Shown here: piece after piece, positions 11,841 to 24,976 of the stretch
Layout of the letters: every line of letters begins with the position of its first letter
How positions within the stretch are numbered: position 1 is the first letter of the stretch
Assembly: GCA_034440615.1 (NCBI GenBank)
Contig: JAOTOM010004125.1
Coordinates: forward strand, 162,481-226,480
Length of the DNA: 64,000 nt
From: Ashinkailepas kermadecensis
Taxonomy: Eukaryota; Arthropoda; Thecostraca; Neolepadidae
Reading direction: 5' to 3'
Translations under genes and position numbers: made by a program
Notes under the pieces: generated by a model
The model's input: only the letters and a program-made list of their open reading frames with translations
What the model was told of the DNA's origin: nothing
The model's database searches: none

Positions 11841-13377
11841 GTCACCAATCTACGGACTTGCCACCACGTGCTGGGCCGGCCGACCAATTCCTATTGCAAT
11901 TTTTGCACTATTAGCTCATTTGGTTTACCTGGTGGAGTCATTTGAAATATTCGCCCAGCCTGCGCCTATGGCGGACATCTCCGCGGCGTACCCGACCACA
12001 CCCGTCCAACTACGCCGCCTACGGCACTGTGCTGCTCTTTGAATGCAGACTGGTGCAATGTCTGGGGCGCTGCGGCGCCGACGGAGCGCCGCTGAGAAAT
12101 CCGCCGATCGGCGGACACGCGTGGCACAGCGCTGCCTGTGTGATTAGGCGACAAACCCGGCGCGAGAAACCGACACCCGAATGTGATCGACCCGCAGTCC
12201 ATTTGCGTGATGACGTGAACGTCCGTGAACAGTGGTGGCGCACATACGTGCCGTCAAGGGCGCAACTTTGTGCTGTTTTATCGCGACTCAAATCCTCAAA
12301 GGGACATCAAAGTTGTGTTCGGAGTACGGACGCCGACTGGGACTAAAAACGATTGAGAAGGTTTCTGAGCGAAATGCTTGAAACGCTCGCGCGCACTTTG
12401 ACGTGCGTACAAAGTTCTCCATTCTAAGCTTAACCGGTGTCATTTTCCATGGTTTGGCCGAGAATCTGCATCATTTCCACGCACATGATAAGGAGCAGGC
12501 GGATTGGGTTGGTCCAGTCTCACACCCAAATATTGCAATAGCACAGAAGGGTAGCGATAAGAAACGTTCAGGGTATCTTAGAGTCCAGGGTGTTTTATAA
12601 GTTGAGGGCAGCAGGAATTCAGGTAAACATTATCATATGTATAAACGTTAGAAGCAATCAAATGCTCAGAATGCTCAAAAGTTCTGGTGAGCACAGCGCC
12701 CGAGAAGGTTCCGCAGTCGATGAAGGTTAACGACACAAAATTTGTGGGTTTGATGCAGAATCAGCGGAATTGTAACTGAGACAGAGTGGGTCACAGGTCA
12801 TGATCTCGCGATTCAATGAACGATTTACACATTGGAGGTTGCTGGCTGACCTCCCAGGTCAAAGATTAACTGTTGCAAGATCGATAATTTTCCCACTCAA
12901 TCGCCATCTGTGCTAAGGGAATAACATATGCATTGTCACCCTTGCAATGTTCAGTATTAGTGTTCATCAGTATCTTGATGAGACGCTTGCAATGTTTTAT
13001 TTGCTGCATTTCGACCCATAGGGCAAGCTGGGTCCATGAGCTCGACTGACTTTGGGAAGGCCAACAACTTAAGTGAGCAGTTCAGCTGATCTTTCCATCG
13101 CCCCATTACACCATCATACTGGTCGTCTGGGGAAATAAGTAAGGTTAATTGCCGATAATTTGCCATTTGGACGATAAACGGATTGACATGTTTCCTGTTA
13201 TGATGCTATAGATCAGTGACCTGACACCTTCAACCTTTGAACGCCAGATGTCGAATTGCCTGATGCTATTTGGTCGGCAAAGGATGCTACGTCATATACT
13301 CCAGGCGGTGGCACGCTAACTCGCGTATATTTTCGTCAGCGCAAAAAATAACTTGGAAGGATTGTATCAAACCGAGT
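11841..13377. other. No recognisable feature
   Basis: Unique-looking sequence without a recognised gene, RNA or repeat. Confidence 0.4.
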
Positions 13378-13640
13378 GAGCCACTGGCCGAGGGAGAAGT
13401 CGGCGATTGTGAGGTAGACAGCCACTGGCCGAGGGAGGTGTCGGCGATTGTGAGGTAGACAGCCAGTGGCCGAGGGAGGGGGTCGGCGATTGTGAGGTAG
13501 ACAGCCACTGGCCAAGGGAAGGGGTCGGTGATTGTGAGGTACATAGCTACTGGCCGAGGGAGGGGGTCGGCGATTGTCAGGTAGACAGCCACTGGCCGAG
13601 GAAGGGGTCGGCGATTGTGAGGTAGACAGCCGCTGGGCGA
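13378..13640. repeat. 41-44 bp minisatellite, six copies plus a partial
   Basis: Each unit begins GCCACTGGCCGAGGGA, continues GTCGGCGATTGTGAGGTAGACA, and varies in the length of an internal G run. The G-run length accounts for the period differences. Confidence 0.92.
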
Positions 13641-14969
13641 AGGGGGGGGTCAATGACGGACCAAGGGTGATAAAGCGCATTAGCCGCCCTCTTCACGATT
13701 CTTATCACGATGCATCGATGCCAACGTCAGCTTTGTCATTTCTGGTATCATTTTTAGATATTTAGTGCGGCGAGGTCATCAGTCAAGTGCGGCACCCGTC
13801 ATGACCAATCCTGTGCAAATATCAAGACAGTCCGCTCTTCAATATGTCAAGTCCCTGGGCTGTTCCAATATGTCCCCGGGCCTGAAGTGTTGCGTTGCAA
13901 AACAGTGGACTGGCCTGTCATCACGAGAGCACGACTCCGCCGTGCACTTCCGGGAGAAGGGACGATGACGGCTGATCGGCGGGAAGCTGAGAGACAGTCT
14001 TCTCAGGCCGGCAGTTCAATAGCGGGCCGCTGCCGTCTTCGCCCAGCAGCCGCTGCTGCGCCGGCTCCGAGACAAAGGCGGCCGAGGATGAACGAGTTCT
14101 GGCATCCCGACGCAACTGAAACGGCTCGCATAAGCTTGGAGTGAGCTGCCTCCAGGGCGATCACGTGTTCCGTCTTCTCCTGGTCCGTCCGCGTTGAGCT
14201 GTAGCCTTCTTTGGATGTCATCAGAAGTGTCACGCCGAGATGAAGCCACCTGGTGAAGCTGCCTGTTCAGCGGGCCAGCACCGACAGCAGGCTGGGGCTA
14301 TTTTCGCTGACCATCTCCGACAAAAGATCACCAAATTACAGACAGTTGAGATGCGATCGATGGCTCACCTCGGCGGCACGGGCGGCTGATGCACCTGTGG
14401 ATGCGCCGAGCGCCGGAAGTCCTCAGTTCAAGACATGCTATGGACAGGCGCTTTGTCGGCCCCGACCCAGGAAATGGCAGCAACTGGAGAGGGTTGCCGT
14501 TTCGCGGGGACAACGTTGACCGACCAGCGCTCGCGGCAACGAGTTCACGGGCATGCTCTACGTCTGAGCAGATTCATCGGTCCAGTGGCATGCCTCGAGG
14601 GCACGGCCTCACCTCGTGTCACCGGAGCAGTCCTCTGTTCCCCGAGCCAGATCAGTCGGGATATCCCCGCCGTGATGTGCACGAGTTTCGGTGGTGCACC
14701 TGAAGGCAAGTGAGTGTGCAAGGTTGTCCCGCAAGGGTGCCGACAAGTGAAACTTCTGTCGTGTATATTGTGTGTTTGTCTATGCGTGTATGTGAGTGCA
14801 ACGCAAATTAATCCCCGAGTAGGGGATCATTTTTTGATGCAACCGGCAACACAAATACTGAAAACCGCTGGGTGCCAGCTTTGTGACCCAGGAGTGACAT
14901 GAAGAAATCAGTGAATATTAACGTAGAAGCTTCAGCATATTTCACCACCTGGCGACACACCTGGCGAAG
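13641..14969. other. No recognisable feature
   Basis: The GC-rich 13.9-14.7 kb part has open frames on both strands. None shows a recognisable domain. Confidence 0.4.
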
Positions 14970-15320
14970 CTGCCTGATCTCTGACGTCTGACGTCATAAC
15001 AGACTTGCCTGGCCAGACTGTCTGACGTCTGACGTCATAACAGACCTGCCTAGCCAAGACTGCCCGACGTCTGACGTCATAGCAGACCTGCCTAGCCAAG
15101 ACTGCCTGACTTCTGCCTGACGAGGCTGGCTGACGTCTGACGTCATAATATACTTGCTTATCCAGACCGTCTGACGTCTGACGCCACAACAGACTTGCCT
15201 AGCCAGACTGTCTTACGTGTGACGTCACAGCCAACTTGCCTGGCCAGACTGGCCGATGTCTGCGTCACAACCAACTTTCCTGGCCAGACTGTCTGGCATC
15301 TGACGTCACAAGAGACTTGC
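14970..15320. repeat. ~41 bp array with repeated TGACGTCA palindromes
   Basis: A degenerate tandem unit contains CTGACGTCTGACGTCA, followed by a CAGACTTGCCTGGCCAGACTG-like spacer. Intact TGACGTCA octamers occur at 14989, 15030, 15072, 15138, about 15218 and about 15301. The octamer is the consensus CRE site bound by CREB/ATF bZIP factors. Whether this is regulatory or just the accident of a repeat unit cannot be told from sequence. Confidence 0.85.
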
Positions 15321-15359
15321 CTGGCGAGACTGCATGAGACCAGTTGGCCACCACAAATC

Positions 15360-15765
15360 GTGCCGAGCCATGTCTGGGCGTGTGACGGACGTGCCGAGCC
15401 ACGTCTGGGCGTGTGACGGACGTGCCGAGCCATGTCTGGGCGTGTGACGGACGTGCCGAGCCACGTCTGGGCGTGTGACGGACGTGCCGAGCCATGTCTG
15501 GGCGTGTGATGGATGTGCCGAGCCATGTCTGGGCGTGTGATGGACGTGCCGAGCCATGTCTGGGCGTGTGACGGACGTGCCGAGCCACGTCTGGGCGTGT
15601 GACGGACGTGCCGAGCCATGTCTGGGCGTGTGACGGACGTGCCGAGCCATGTCTGGGCGTGTGACGGACGTGCCGAGCCATGTCTAGGCGTGTGATGGAC
15701 GTGCCGAGCCATGTCTGGGCGTGTGACGGACGTGCCGAGCCACGTCTGGGCGTGTGACGGACGCC
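15360..15765. repeat. 31 bp minisatellite, about thirteen copies
   Basis: TGCCGAGCC recurs every 31 bp from 15361. The units differ almost only at a C/T position in CAYGTCTGGG and in GAYGGA. The array ends at a homopolymeric C run followed by GGGGCGGCGG. Confidence 0.96.
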
Positions 15766-16930
15766 CCCCCCCCCGGGGCGGCGGCGACAACTGCACCGCA
15801 TGGATCCGCCAGTCGAATCAAGGCTCGACACAGAAATAGCACCAGACAGCGTAACACGAACTGGCCCACGGAAGCCCAGCCTCGCCGCTCGGCAGACCGG
15901 CGAGATTGGCCATTTATGCGCTTGCTGTCATGAAAGCCGGGCCTGATGATATAGCTTGGCATCGTGCCGCACGTGTATTTCAACGCTGGCACCGGAATAG
16001 TCCAGCATCGAAGAACGTGCACGCGAATTGAACGTTTGTGTCTGCAATTGAACCAGTGGCCATACGGTTCCGATACTGGAGTTCGTGGAACGGTGGCCTG
16101 GAGCTTCCGTACAAAGGTGCCACACTCCTGAGATATGGCACGGTGAACTTTGTCTGAGTGGCGTCACCACGCTGTCTGGACTGCACGCAATATCATGGCC
16201 TTGAGATGACAGTCATCTGCTTGCCCTGATTCGATGCAGTGTCGTCTTACGGTGATGGTGATTGCTCGCGATAACTCATGAGGTCATGTCGGGTCGACAT
16301 TTACCTTCAGTGGCACTGCAGAGAGAGAGAGATAACGGGGTCCACAACAGTATTGAAAACATATTTGCATATTCTGGGTGCAGAAGGTGGCTTAATGTGG
16401 TTTAATTTATTGTATTGTGTATTTGTGGTTTTGATGTTTATATGTTGCCGAATCTGTGAGTATAGGTAGACTTAACCCCTTTCCAACAGCCTTCAGTTGT
16501 GTAATACGACACAACTGGCTGTAATTAGCTGATCCAACATTACAATAGTTTAACCACAAGCATTGAATGGATGAGATACTCGAAACCACGAGCATACTAA
16601 AAATTCACTTTTTGCGACTGATACATTAATAGCAGTCAATGAAATGATCATACTACACAGCTTCCCCACACAACATCCTTTTTGCTACACAAAGGCCATC
16701 ACGCTAACATGGGTCACCTATGTGACAAAATACGCTGATGACCCATTACGGACATCCAAATACGCACATCTAATACGCGCTGGCGTTAGAGTGATTGCGT
16801 CTGTGACCCACGGATGTTGACTTCTGAAAATTATGGGGGGATAAAATACATCAAGGCAATAGGCATACCAAAATGCATTGGGGATTCCATGCTAAACTCG
16901 ATAGGATTCCATGCTAAAAGGTGAAATTAT
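15766..16930. other. No recognisable feature
   Basis: No supportable gene or repeat beyond a short (GA)n run at about 16320-16331. Confidence 0.4.
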
Positions 16931-17341
16931 TTGGGGGGAGGGGCAAAGCCAACACTGAGGTGGCACTTGCCCTTTCAAAAGTACATAAAACAACACCTCT
17001 GTCGTGATCTCATGTCGCTCATCTCACACGAGAGGCGGCCCAGGTATTTCCTCCTCCGAAATGGTCCAATTGTGGCGTCTTTACCAATGGTTTTGCAGGC
17101 GATACTCGTGGCGATAATCGACCGCGCGGTGACTGTGGCGGTCAAGGCCGTGGTGCAGACTAAGAACGAGGAGATCCGTAAGTTGAACTCGGCGCCAGCG
17201 GAGCGAGCCGAGCGCTGCAGCGGCCCGGATCAGCAAGCACTGAAGAGCCGCCCCAACATCGGTGGTGCTCCGGTGGTGGCTGGCATCACCCTGCAGTCGG
17301 CGGGGTCGACACAGCTCACCGGGTCGACACCCGCGGCTTAG
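16931..17341 (+). CDS. Unrecognised open frame, possibly a retroelement ORF1 fragment
   Basis: A 136-codon open frame starts at ATG 16931. From residue about 53 it has a hydrophobic-then-charged helix-like segment (QAILVAIIDRAVTVAVKAVV followed by QTKNEEIRKL), then a Ala/Gly/Ser-rich tail. About 160 bp downstream, near 17500, a different segment reads NRDAVFAARQ. That is reminiscent of the RDAVFAAR-type stretch in ORF1 proteins of some non-LTR retrotransposons. The two pieces are not in one open frame. It may be a decayed ORF1 or nothing; I do not assign a function. Confidence 0.2.
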   Translation: MGGGAKPTLRWHLPFQKYIKQHLCRDLMSLISHERRPRYFLLRNGPIVASLPMVLQAILVAIIDRAVTVAVKAVVQTKNEEIRKLNSAPAERAERCSGPDQQALKSRPNIGGAPVVAGITLQSAGSTQLTGSTPAA

Positions 17342-18349
17342 GTCCACAAGCCAAACTGGACCATCGTCATCCCGTTCACTCGCCCCGACACAAGGTGGGA
17401 ATTGTGCAACGCAAGGAAGAACCACGAAGGTGAGCTCAGACATGGTCACCCCAGACGGCTTATATATAAGTGTGTTCATGTAGGAAATCCTCACCAAGTG
17501 TAATCGGGACGCCGTGTTCGCGGCCAGACAGCCCGAGCGGGCCGGCAAGCCCCACCCTATGCGGTCGGACGTGGGCCGAATCAAGCCGCTCGGAGACTGT
17601 CCCACGTCAAGAATCTGGATGATGACTTGAGGCTGGTGGGCGACGGCCCGGGCCTCGGCACCACCGCAGCATCGCCGGCCGAGGGCGCCTCCTTGACGGC
17701 TGGTGTCGTGGGTGAGGGTGGACTCCAGCGAGTACCACCTCGTATCTGTGTCCAACATACCACAACAGCATATGACAGACTCTCGGAACCGTCCACGCCG
17801 CCCGCCCTCCTAACAACACACGTCCAACGATGAGCTCATGAAGCTGCTCAACCCTGCGCTGCCACCGGAATACTCATCGTTGGGATCAAAATCCGGGAAC
17901 ATGAACCATGCAAACCGCATCGAATTCGATCAGGCACATTTGGATTAAAGGCATACTGATAGCAACTTCAAAAGATTGATTATTCCAGTTGCATACACAC
18001 TATTGATAGTGTGTATGCAACTGGAATGCAACAACACTATTGGTACACACTATTGATAATACTACATAATTAATCCTTCACTGTTCACTATTCCATAACT
18101 CCAGAATTAACTTATCCCGAGACACCGCACACACTCCTGTGCACAACTCCACCAGACTGCACAACAACAAAGGCTAAATGCAGCAGTATTTTGACGCAAC
18201 TTCTGTTCTGGCAGTAGTGGCGGGGTGGTGCGCGATCGGGCGTCCATCCGTCACACGGTGGAGGGCAGGCGACGAGATGTGTGGCCGAGCCACCCACAAC
18301 TGGGGTCGTACATTCGATTTGAGCCTCCCCAAGGCAGATCAGAAACACA
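17342..18349. other. No firm feature
   Basis: Contains a short duplicated ACACACTATTGATA motif at 17995-18060, where GTGTATGCAACTGGAATGCA also recurs as an inverted form. No gene is supported. Confidence 0.35.
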
Positions 18350-18442
18350 CTGCTTGTGTGTTTGTTTGTTTGTGTGTGTATGTGTGTGTGTGTGTGTGTG
18401 TGTGCGTGTGTGTGTGTGTGCGTGTGTATGTGTCGAATATGC

Positions 18443-18487
<45 letters not shown>

Positions 18488-18515
18488 TATATATATACAT
18501 ATATATGCGTGTGCA
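18350..18515. repeat. Compound (TG)n-(TA)n microsatellite
   Basis: A TG-rich run at 18355-18440 passes directly into a (TA)n run at about 18447-18505. Confidence 0.97.
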
Positions 18516-18857
18516 TGTGTATATGCCACTATTCCCGAAATGCTGCTCCGTTTCCTTTTGGCAATCAAAGTCGCTCCAACAACAACATCAACAGCGTTCA
18601 TCTGGGCGACCGGGTCCCGGCCGGCCCCGAACTCCTTCGCTCAGAACTAAACCAGGTCTTTTAAGCTACATTACTAGCACCTTCACAGCCACACTTTCCT
18701 TGAGGTGCGCGTGTGTTTGCACAAATAAAAGTTTTGACGGCGGACTGTAGTTGGTGCCGACTTCATTCGGCTCCGGCTCGTGGCCACCCGGTCAATTGCC
18801 GGTCGCATGGTAAGTCGTCATGCCACGTGACCACGCGCCCCGAGGCCGGACGGCCGG

Positions 18858-18975
18858 CTTCATTTACGTGTATATCGTGTATGTGTATGTGTATGTGAAT
18901 CATATCGTGTATGTGTATGTGAATGTGAATCATATCGTGTATGTGTATGTGAATGTGTGTGTGCATGTGTAGGTT
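18858..18975. repeat. GTATGTGTATGTGAAT-type tandem repeat
   Basis: TG-rich imperfect units, with CATATCGTGTATGTGTATGT repeated about three times (near 18868, 18900 and 18932). Confidence 0.9.
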
Positions 18976-21900
18976 TGTGTGTGTGCAAAGTGTAGGAATA
19001 TATGCATGTTACCAAATGTATGCAGTCTTATGGCTGACACAAGTGAATATCAGTAATTCTTCTACGGATGACAACTTGCGGGAACAAATAGCCTCATCAA
19101 ATATGTTTGTTTAAGTTTGTTTAAGGAAATTTGGGTGCTTTATTTTCAATGTACTGAACAGCCATTTATTGTACTTACCAATGTGGAAACCTTTTCTTGT
19201 TCACATTATACTTGCTATATGTTCCTTCGATTGCAATTAGGTTCCGTACCTGTAGACAGTTTGGTTCGATGATGTAGGGGATGCGGGGAAAGTTGGTGCT
19301 GAGTGCTCCGAGACAATTGAGAAGACATTCTGTCTGGCCTGCTCAATTTATGTCCCAAAGTAGGCACTAGACGGATAACTTTGATCTAAGTGCTGAAGCT
19401 CAGAGCTTTTCTTTCTGGCGTTGCTCTTCATCTTTATGCTTGGTTGGAGAGATGAGGCAGGATGTGGAGATACTCACCGGCTTCTCCTTATAGTCCGCGG
19501 AACGTTGAGCCTGACAAATAGCTCGGCTTTGACCGCTGACCTCTTTTGACATTCTGCAGAGCATGGACTAGCACATTTCCTGTTGTTGACATGTAACTGA
19601 TACAAAGAAAAGTTGATTTGTGATTGTATTCTTAGGCATTGTACAGGGGCGGTCGGCCTATTTAGGCACTTAAGGTATTTAGGTACCTCACCTGAGTAGA
19701 GCTGCGAAACATTTTTTTAAATGTTATTTTCGTACAAAATGATGCATTCATCCACTGGAAAAAAGCAAAGTTGGTAAACTGGAAACAAATATGCATGGGT
19801 GACTCGTAATTATAGTTAAAATTGAAGTTCACATTTCCATCTTAGCTTCAAAACAGCTATATTACCGGTCGGCAGAGGCAAGTCTCTGGCAGATATCGCC
19901 ATATATTGCGCTTTCGTTTCATAACAAGCGCAGGATATGCGGCCTTTTTGGAATAGAGTACATTGTACTCTCAATGGAGATCGCTGTGTGAAGGACACTT
20001 TTGAGGTACATCGGGCCATGTTTTACACAAATGTTCGCATTGATTCGTGAAAATAAGGGAATGTGCGGCATTGTGGGACAAGAGCAAGTTACCTACTCAC
20101 CCACTTGTGTATGTGTGTGTGTGTGTGTGTGTGCGTGCCATGTACATGCGTGTGCTATTATTTATTCCTGAACTCAAACTGAAAAGTATCTATTGAGTCG
20201 CAAGAATAATGAGATATAGGAATTCATTAGTTTTCTTTGTTTATAAGGACTGGGAGCAAATAAATGTGTCTATGTCTCGTGAAGTCACTTTGATCTTCAG
20301 TCTTGAAAATAGTTACAACTATTGCTCTTCCATCTTAATCAGGAATTAGAACACTATGCGAACAGAGATCAAGAAGATCGGTAATCTGCTCCGATATCCT
20401 TTGATATCCAAATGGTACTGTTTTGTGCTGATTCCACCAATCACACCTCTTCTTGTTTAGATTAAATTTTAGGTTGTAAATAATTTATTTTATTTGGGCT
20501 TCATTGGAACATAGAGTATCGAAACATGTAGCATAGACTGGTTCATCTATGCATTTTGTTGGATCCTTTCTAAATGTTAAATATTACGTTCTAGGCTTCC
20601 CCAATGGGGACCAAACATATATGGAATTAATTTGATGCACGATTCCCCGAATATCGATTGCCATGCCATATCGTTCAGGTATCCTGGGCTTTTTAAGTTG
20701 CAAATTCGTTAATATCTGTCAGGTTCTTGTTCATCCTTCTGACTGTTATGGAGTTATTTTTGTTCAATGCTTTTTTGCATGTCGACCGAAATTCACTAAC
20801 ATATTTCCACATTGGTTATACTTTGCCCCATTTTGATTGCTTTATTTTCGTATGAACTTCTTGTGCAGTATATTCTTTGATTTGTTGAGTATATGATTCC
20901 AGCAGTTTCATAGGGACTTCCCTGTGGATGTACGTGTTCCTGTCCTAAGCTTCATGCAATCTTTATGTGCTTTAATCAACTCAGGTCGTGCAGTGTCAGC
21001 ATCAGTGTTTTGATCACATTTTTTGCAAAACTAGACCAAAATATCATTTAATTTTGTCCCTCGATTGAAATAGTGGGGTTTCCACTATCCCAATCATGGC
21101 CTGTTACCTATAACCCCATTTGCCTCCCCGTGTGCATTCATGACACGTGACCATTGATGGTTATAGAAAGTCGTAGTCGGTAATTTTTGTTCAGTGTGGG
21201 ATGAGTATGTGTGCAAGTAATTCAAAGCATCAAGCTTGTCTGCGAAATTGGGACACTTTGGGTCTAAGAATCATGAATGTTGTATTGTCTACTACCACTA
21301 TGAGAGAGGCCAAGGTAGTTACAGATCGTGCCGAGATGAAATATCCCACTCAGCATTGGGAACACATGATGCCTGCCAGTGTTCAAAGCAAAACATTGCT
21401 CTCCGATGAAGCTGTGGGCAAAGATAAAAGTGTTTATCTTGGCATAGACGGTGATGTGGATTAGGTGAATTTTGTACGGCCTTAATTCGAGTTCAGCGAC
21501 GATTGGCATTCTTCGGAATTTCAACGACTTCACTTGGAAGCTTCTACAAGCCACTCGTATATTCCGCCGCATGCACTATATCGCCACCAACATAGCATGT
21601 GAAATCTATCGATTTATGGCGAAGGCACATACGAAAAGACCTCACCTTGCACGTCGATACACAGGTTCATTTCTTCATCTCGTATGACAAATTTTATATT
21701 CATCTCTTCATCTCATCATTCATCTCACCTTATAGGTTCACATCTCCCCATATGAGAACAGATTGTTCACATTTTCTGCCTCACGAGATCACTCTTTCTG
21801 ATGAACTATGATGAACCCTAGGATAAATTTTGAATCGCTTCTTAAAAGCGTCTTAGCTCTTGCACCTTGAAATCCCAGTTTATAAATCAGCGGAAAATTT

Positions 21901-22462
21901 AAGTTGTAATAAGACCTCGCATGGCGACAGCTCCTGTGTTTCAATGTTGTATTGATAAGGTCCTGTACAACGATAGTTTTCTCATGGGAAATGGCTGTCA
22001 ACATTAAGTGTCAGCTACATTAAGGAACAGTTTGTTGCATTCATGCAATTTGGCAAAGTGGCCTGGTGTCCTGTTACGTGAATATCATTGTCCTCTTTTC
22101 TTTACCATGTTAGTCAACGATATATAACTTTGTAGTATGTAATATTCTCTATTTGTGTCCTTTCAGTAAAGTGGTAGCATAGATAAATTTTCAACGGTTG
22201 CAAAGTTAGCCCAACATTGCTGAATAATGCTGAAATGCATGTATCTATTAACATGCCCACATATATTTCCGGAAAGGAGAGGGACCTGGCGAAATGTTAT
22301 CACTCCGGTATGCTTTTTAATATCTTTAAATTTATCTGCCTGAATACCTGCTTTTTCCATATTGTACATATCCATCTACGAACACTGTTCTCTCAGGTAA
22401 CATTCCTGAGATCCCACATGCAATCCTACAGCACCACCAATTTGATACGATACATCTAAGCT
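18976..22462. other. AT-rich single-copy flank upstream of the AK7-like gene
   Basis: About 3.5 kb without minisatellites or recognisable mobile elements, apart from a (TG)n run at 20106-20135. Short open frames (for example 21201-21464, plus) have no recognisable product. The promoter of the gene downstream cannot be located by eye. Confidence 0.4.
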
Positions 22463-24773
22463 ATGATAATGCCTCAAAGAGAGCGACACGTTTTTATCAG
22501 TGCACTTGATTCATTCGCAGGTCAAAACATGTCTGACGTTTTCACTGGAAAACTACAGGTAATTATTCCTGAAAAACAGGAAGACGAAGAAGGGCAACAC
22601 GATGGCGAAGAAGGGAAGAAATATGCAAATAAAGTGCATGGCGTTACACGAGAAGATGGTTTGACTCTTGACACCTGTGATAATGTAGTTCTTACTTCCT
22701 CTGAAGCCGGTGACCGCAGTATTTTGCTATCTTGCATGGAATCATGCGACGTCATAATTTATGACATCACAGTTGGGGGACAACAGATGGTTGATGAGGC
22801 CACGTGGGCAGTGGAAACGCTGCACGCTCAGATGGAGCTGTGGGTCAAGAGAAAAGTGTTCATCCTGTTATCGACGGTGATGACCTGGACGCATACCAAA
22901 TATCCAGAGAATGACCCAGATATTCCCTTCACCGAAGCTGACTACAGAAGACGTCGATCGGATTTACACTTTCGACGGCATCTCAACTGCGAGAAGACTA
23001 CCATTACTCTGGGAAAGACAAACAAAAGCCAAATTTAAGACCTATGTCATTGCTGCTGGAGCAACATTCGGCATGGGCGAGGAATTGTTCCATCATTGGA
23101 TGAAGCCGGCGTGGCAGAATGAAGTGAAACTGCCCGTGTACGGGCATGGATTCAACATTATTCCGACCATCCATATACTAGACCTGGCACAACTTGTCCA
23201 GTATACGTTTGAGCAGTTGCCAACCTCGACGCGCTACATACTGGCCGTGGACGGCATTTTCAGCACGCAGCGACAGATAGCAAAAGCAATTAGCCGTGAG
23301 TTATCGACGGGTCGAATTCAGCGGAAGAGCAGTTCGGACGTCGCCTTATCTGCCATGCCCTTACTGCATGCAGATCTCCTCACACGTAACCTTTTGATGG
23401 AGGGGATGGTTTTTGCGTGTGAGATTAAGAAGCGAAGGTCTCCTCTTGGTTTCGTAGACGGCATAGCAGATGTGGTGAGTGAGTACATCACAGCGAGAAA
23501 TATACAGCCGAAGCGAATTTGCATCCTGGGTCCTCCGGTGTCCGGCAAGACCTTCATAGCGAAAAAGGTAAGCATGATGTACCAACTGCAACATCTGCAT
23601 GTACAGGATGCTATCGAGACAGCGGTAGAGAAGTTGGAGGCGATTGCTCACCCACCTCCTGAGGAAGACCAGCCGATAAATTCCACAGGAAATCTGCAAG
23701 AAGGTGAAGACGAAGACGAAGATTCCTCGTCCGGCCAGTACGAAGAGGAAGACGAAGATGAGGAAGAAGAATTGTATCCTCAAGATGCGGAAGACATTCT
23801 TCGGGACCTCGAAGATCAAAGGGGATTGAACAGGGACGGTCGTCTTGATGATACCACCGTAGTGGGGTTTTTGAAAGACAAAATGAAGCTAAGAACGTGC
23901 CAGAACCAGGGCTTCATTATCGACGGATTCCCAAAGCAGACGGAACAGGCCGAGGCGCTGTTCCGTATGGATGAGGAAGCGGAAGAGCATGCTCAACAAG
24001 AAGTTCCCCAATACAACCATAAAACCATGCCGAAGTTGGTGATAGTGCTTGAAGCTCCTGATGAGTTTCTGTGCAAGCAGGCAATGAACCTACCCGAGGA
24101 GGTGGTTCATGGAACCCACTGGACAGAGGAAGGTATGCTCAGAAGGCTACAAGAATATAGGCATAATAACAGGCCAGACATTTCTGTCCTAAACATGTTC
24201 GAAGAAGCGGGCGTGCCTTTACTAGTGGTAGACGTGTCAGGTGATAAGAAACCCGGGTTAGGGGACACTTTCCAGCTGATAGTTGAAAAACTGGGTCCGA
24301 CCAGGAACTTTGAGCAGATGCCAACCACGACACAGAACACCATCCGACGCAATGAGCCTCAGGAACTGTGTCGGGAGGCTGCGGAGCTGAGCGAGAGGCA
24401 GGCGAGACGAAGGCAACAGAAAATTGTGCAAGACACTATACAAATTAGGAGGGAAGAGTTGCAAGCTATGGAAGATAGGTCTGTGCCCCTCAAGTGTTAC
24501 TTAATGAAACACGTGATGCCTACATTGCGCCAAGGTCTCTTGGAATGTGCGGGAACCAGGCCTGGAGATCCACTAGACTTTTTGGGCGAATATCTGTTCA
24601 TTGCTGACCCGCAGACAAACTTGAAAGAATGGGAGAAACTGCAAAAGAGCAAGCTACTGGCGAAGACTACTATGCGCAGCGAATCGATGACTGAGGGAGT
24701 TGACAGTGAGCCTTCGGAGTATGTACACGCATGTCTTAACCCTCTGATCTCAAGCAGGGAATTGATCAGTTAG
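22463..24773 (+). CDS. AK7: Adenylate kinase 7-like protein, intronless, one frameshift
   Basis: Axonemal AK7 is expected to interconvert 2 ADP and ATP + AMP in cilia and flagella. The reading starts at ATG 22463 (in-frame TAA just upstream) and encodes about 769 residues, close to the usual size of AK7. Order: an N-terminal Rossmann-like region (FILLSTVMTWTHTK; VIPTIHILDLA equivalents), a P-loop GPPVSGKT at 23520-23553, an acidic linker at 23704-23790, the NMP-binding segment NQGFIIDGFPK at 23908-23940, a LID-like TGTHWTEEGMLRRL equivalent near 24110, and a C-terminal Dpy-30-type motif (PLKCYLMKHVMPTL) from 24485. A single extra base between about 23014 and 23025 shifts the frame from the 22463 frame to the one ending at 24773; homology continues on both sides without a gap. 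No intron interrupts 2.3 kb of coding sequence, whereas AK7 genes of other animals that I know have many introns. It is therefore a retrocopy, an intron-poor gene with an assembly error, or a young pseudogene. Confidence 0.85.
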
Positions 24774-24970
24774 ACGGCAACAGATTCCGACACCTTAGAG
24801 ATGATATGATCAACGTTATGTGCCATTTCTTGCTACAAGCGACTCTGCAGTCATTTGCAGGTTGTAGATTCGTCGTTCATTTCGGTCATATGCATTGTAT
24901 ATGATTGCCCCATATGAGTGAACTGTGCTGCATATATGCATATTTATCTTAGCTCAGTAACTGGTTGACG

Positions 24971-24976
24971 AATAAA
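24971..24976 (+). promoter_or_regulatory. Possible polyadenylation signal (AATAAA)
   Basis: The first AATAAA downstream of the AK7-like stop codon, about 200 bp away. AATAAA is frequent in AT-rich DNA, so support is positional only. No poly(A) tract follows that would mark a retrocopy end. Confidence 0.3.

Noticed and set aside
11183..11945. Long open frames with HWRTVTPP or similar 8-residue repeats
   Set aside because: By-product of a 24 bp tandem repeat; all frames are open and there is no flanking coding signature.
15360..15765. CRISPR-like array
   Set aside because: There are no distinct spacers; the whole 31 bp unit is repeated. The same holds for the other arrays, and the genome is eukaryotic.
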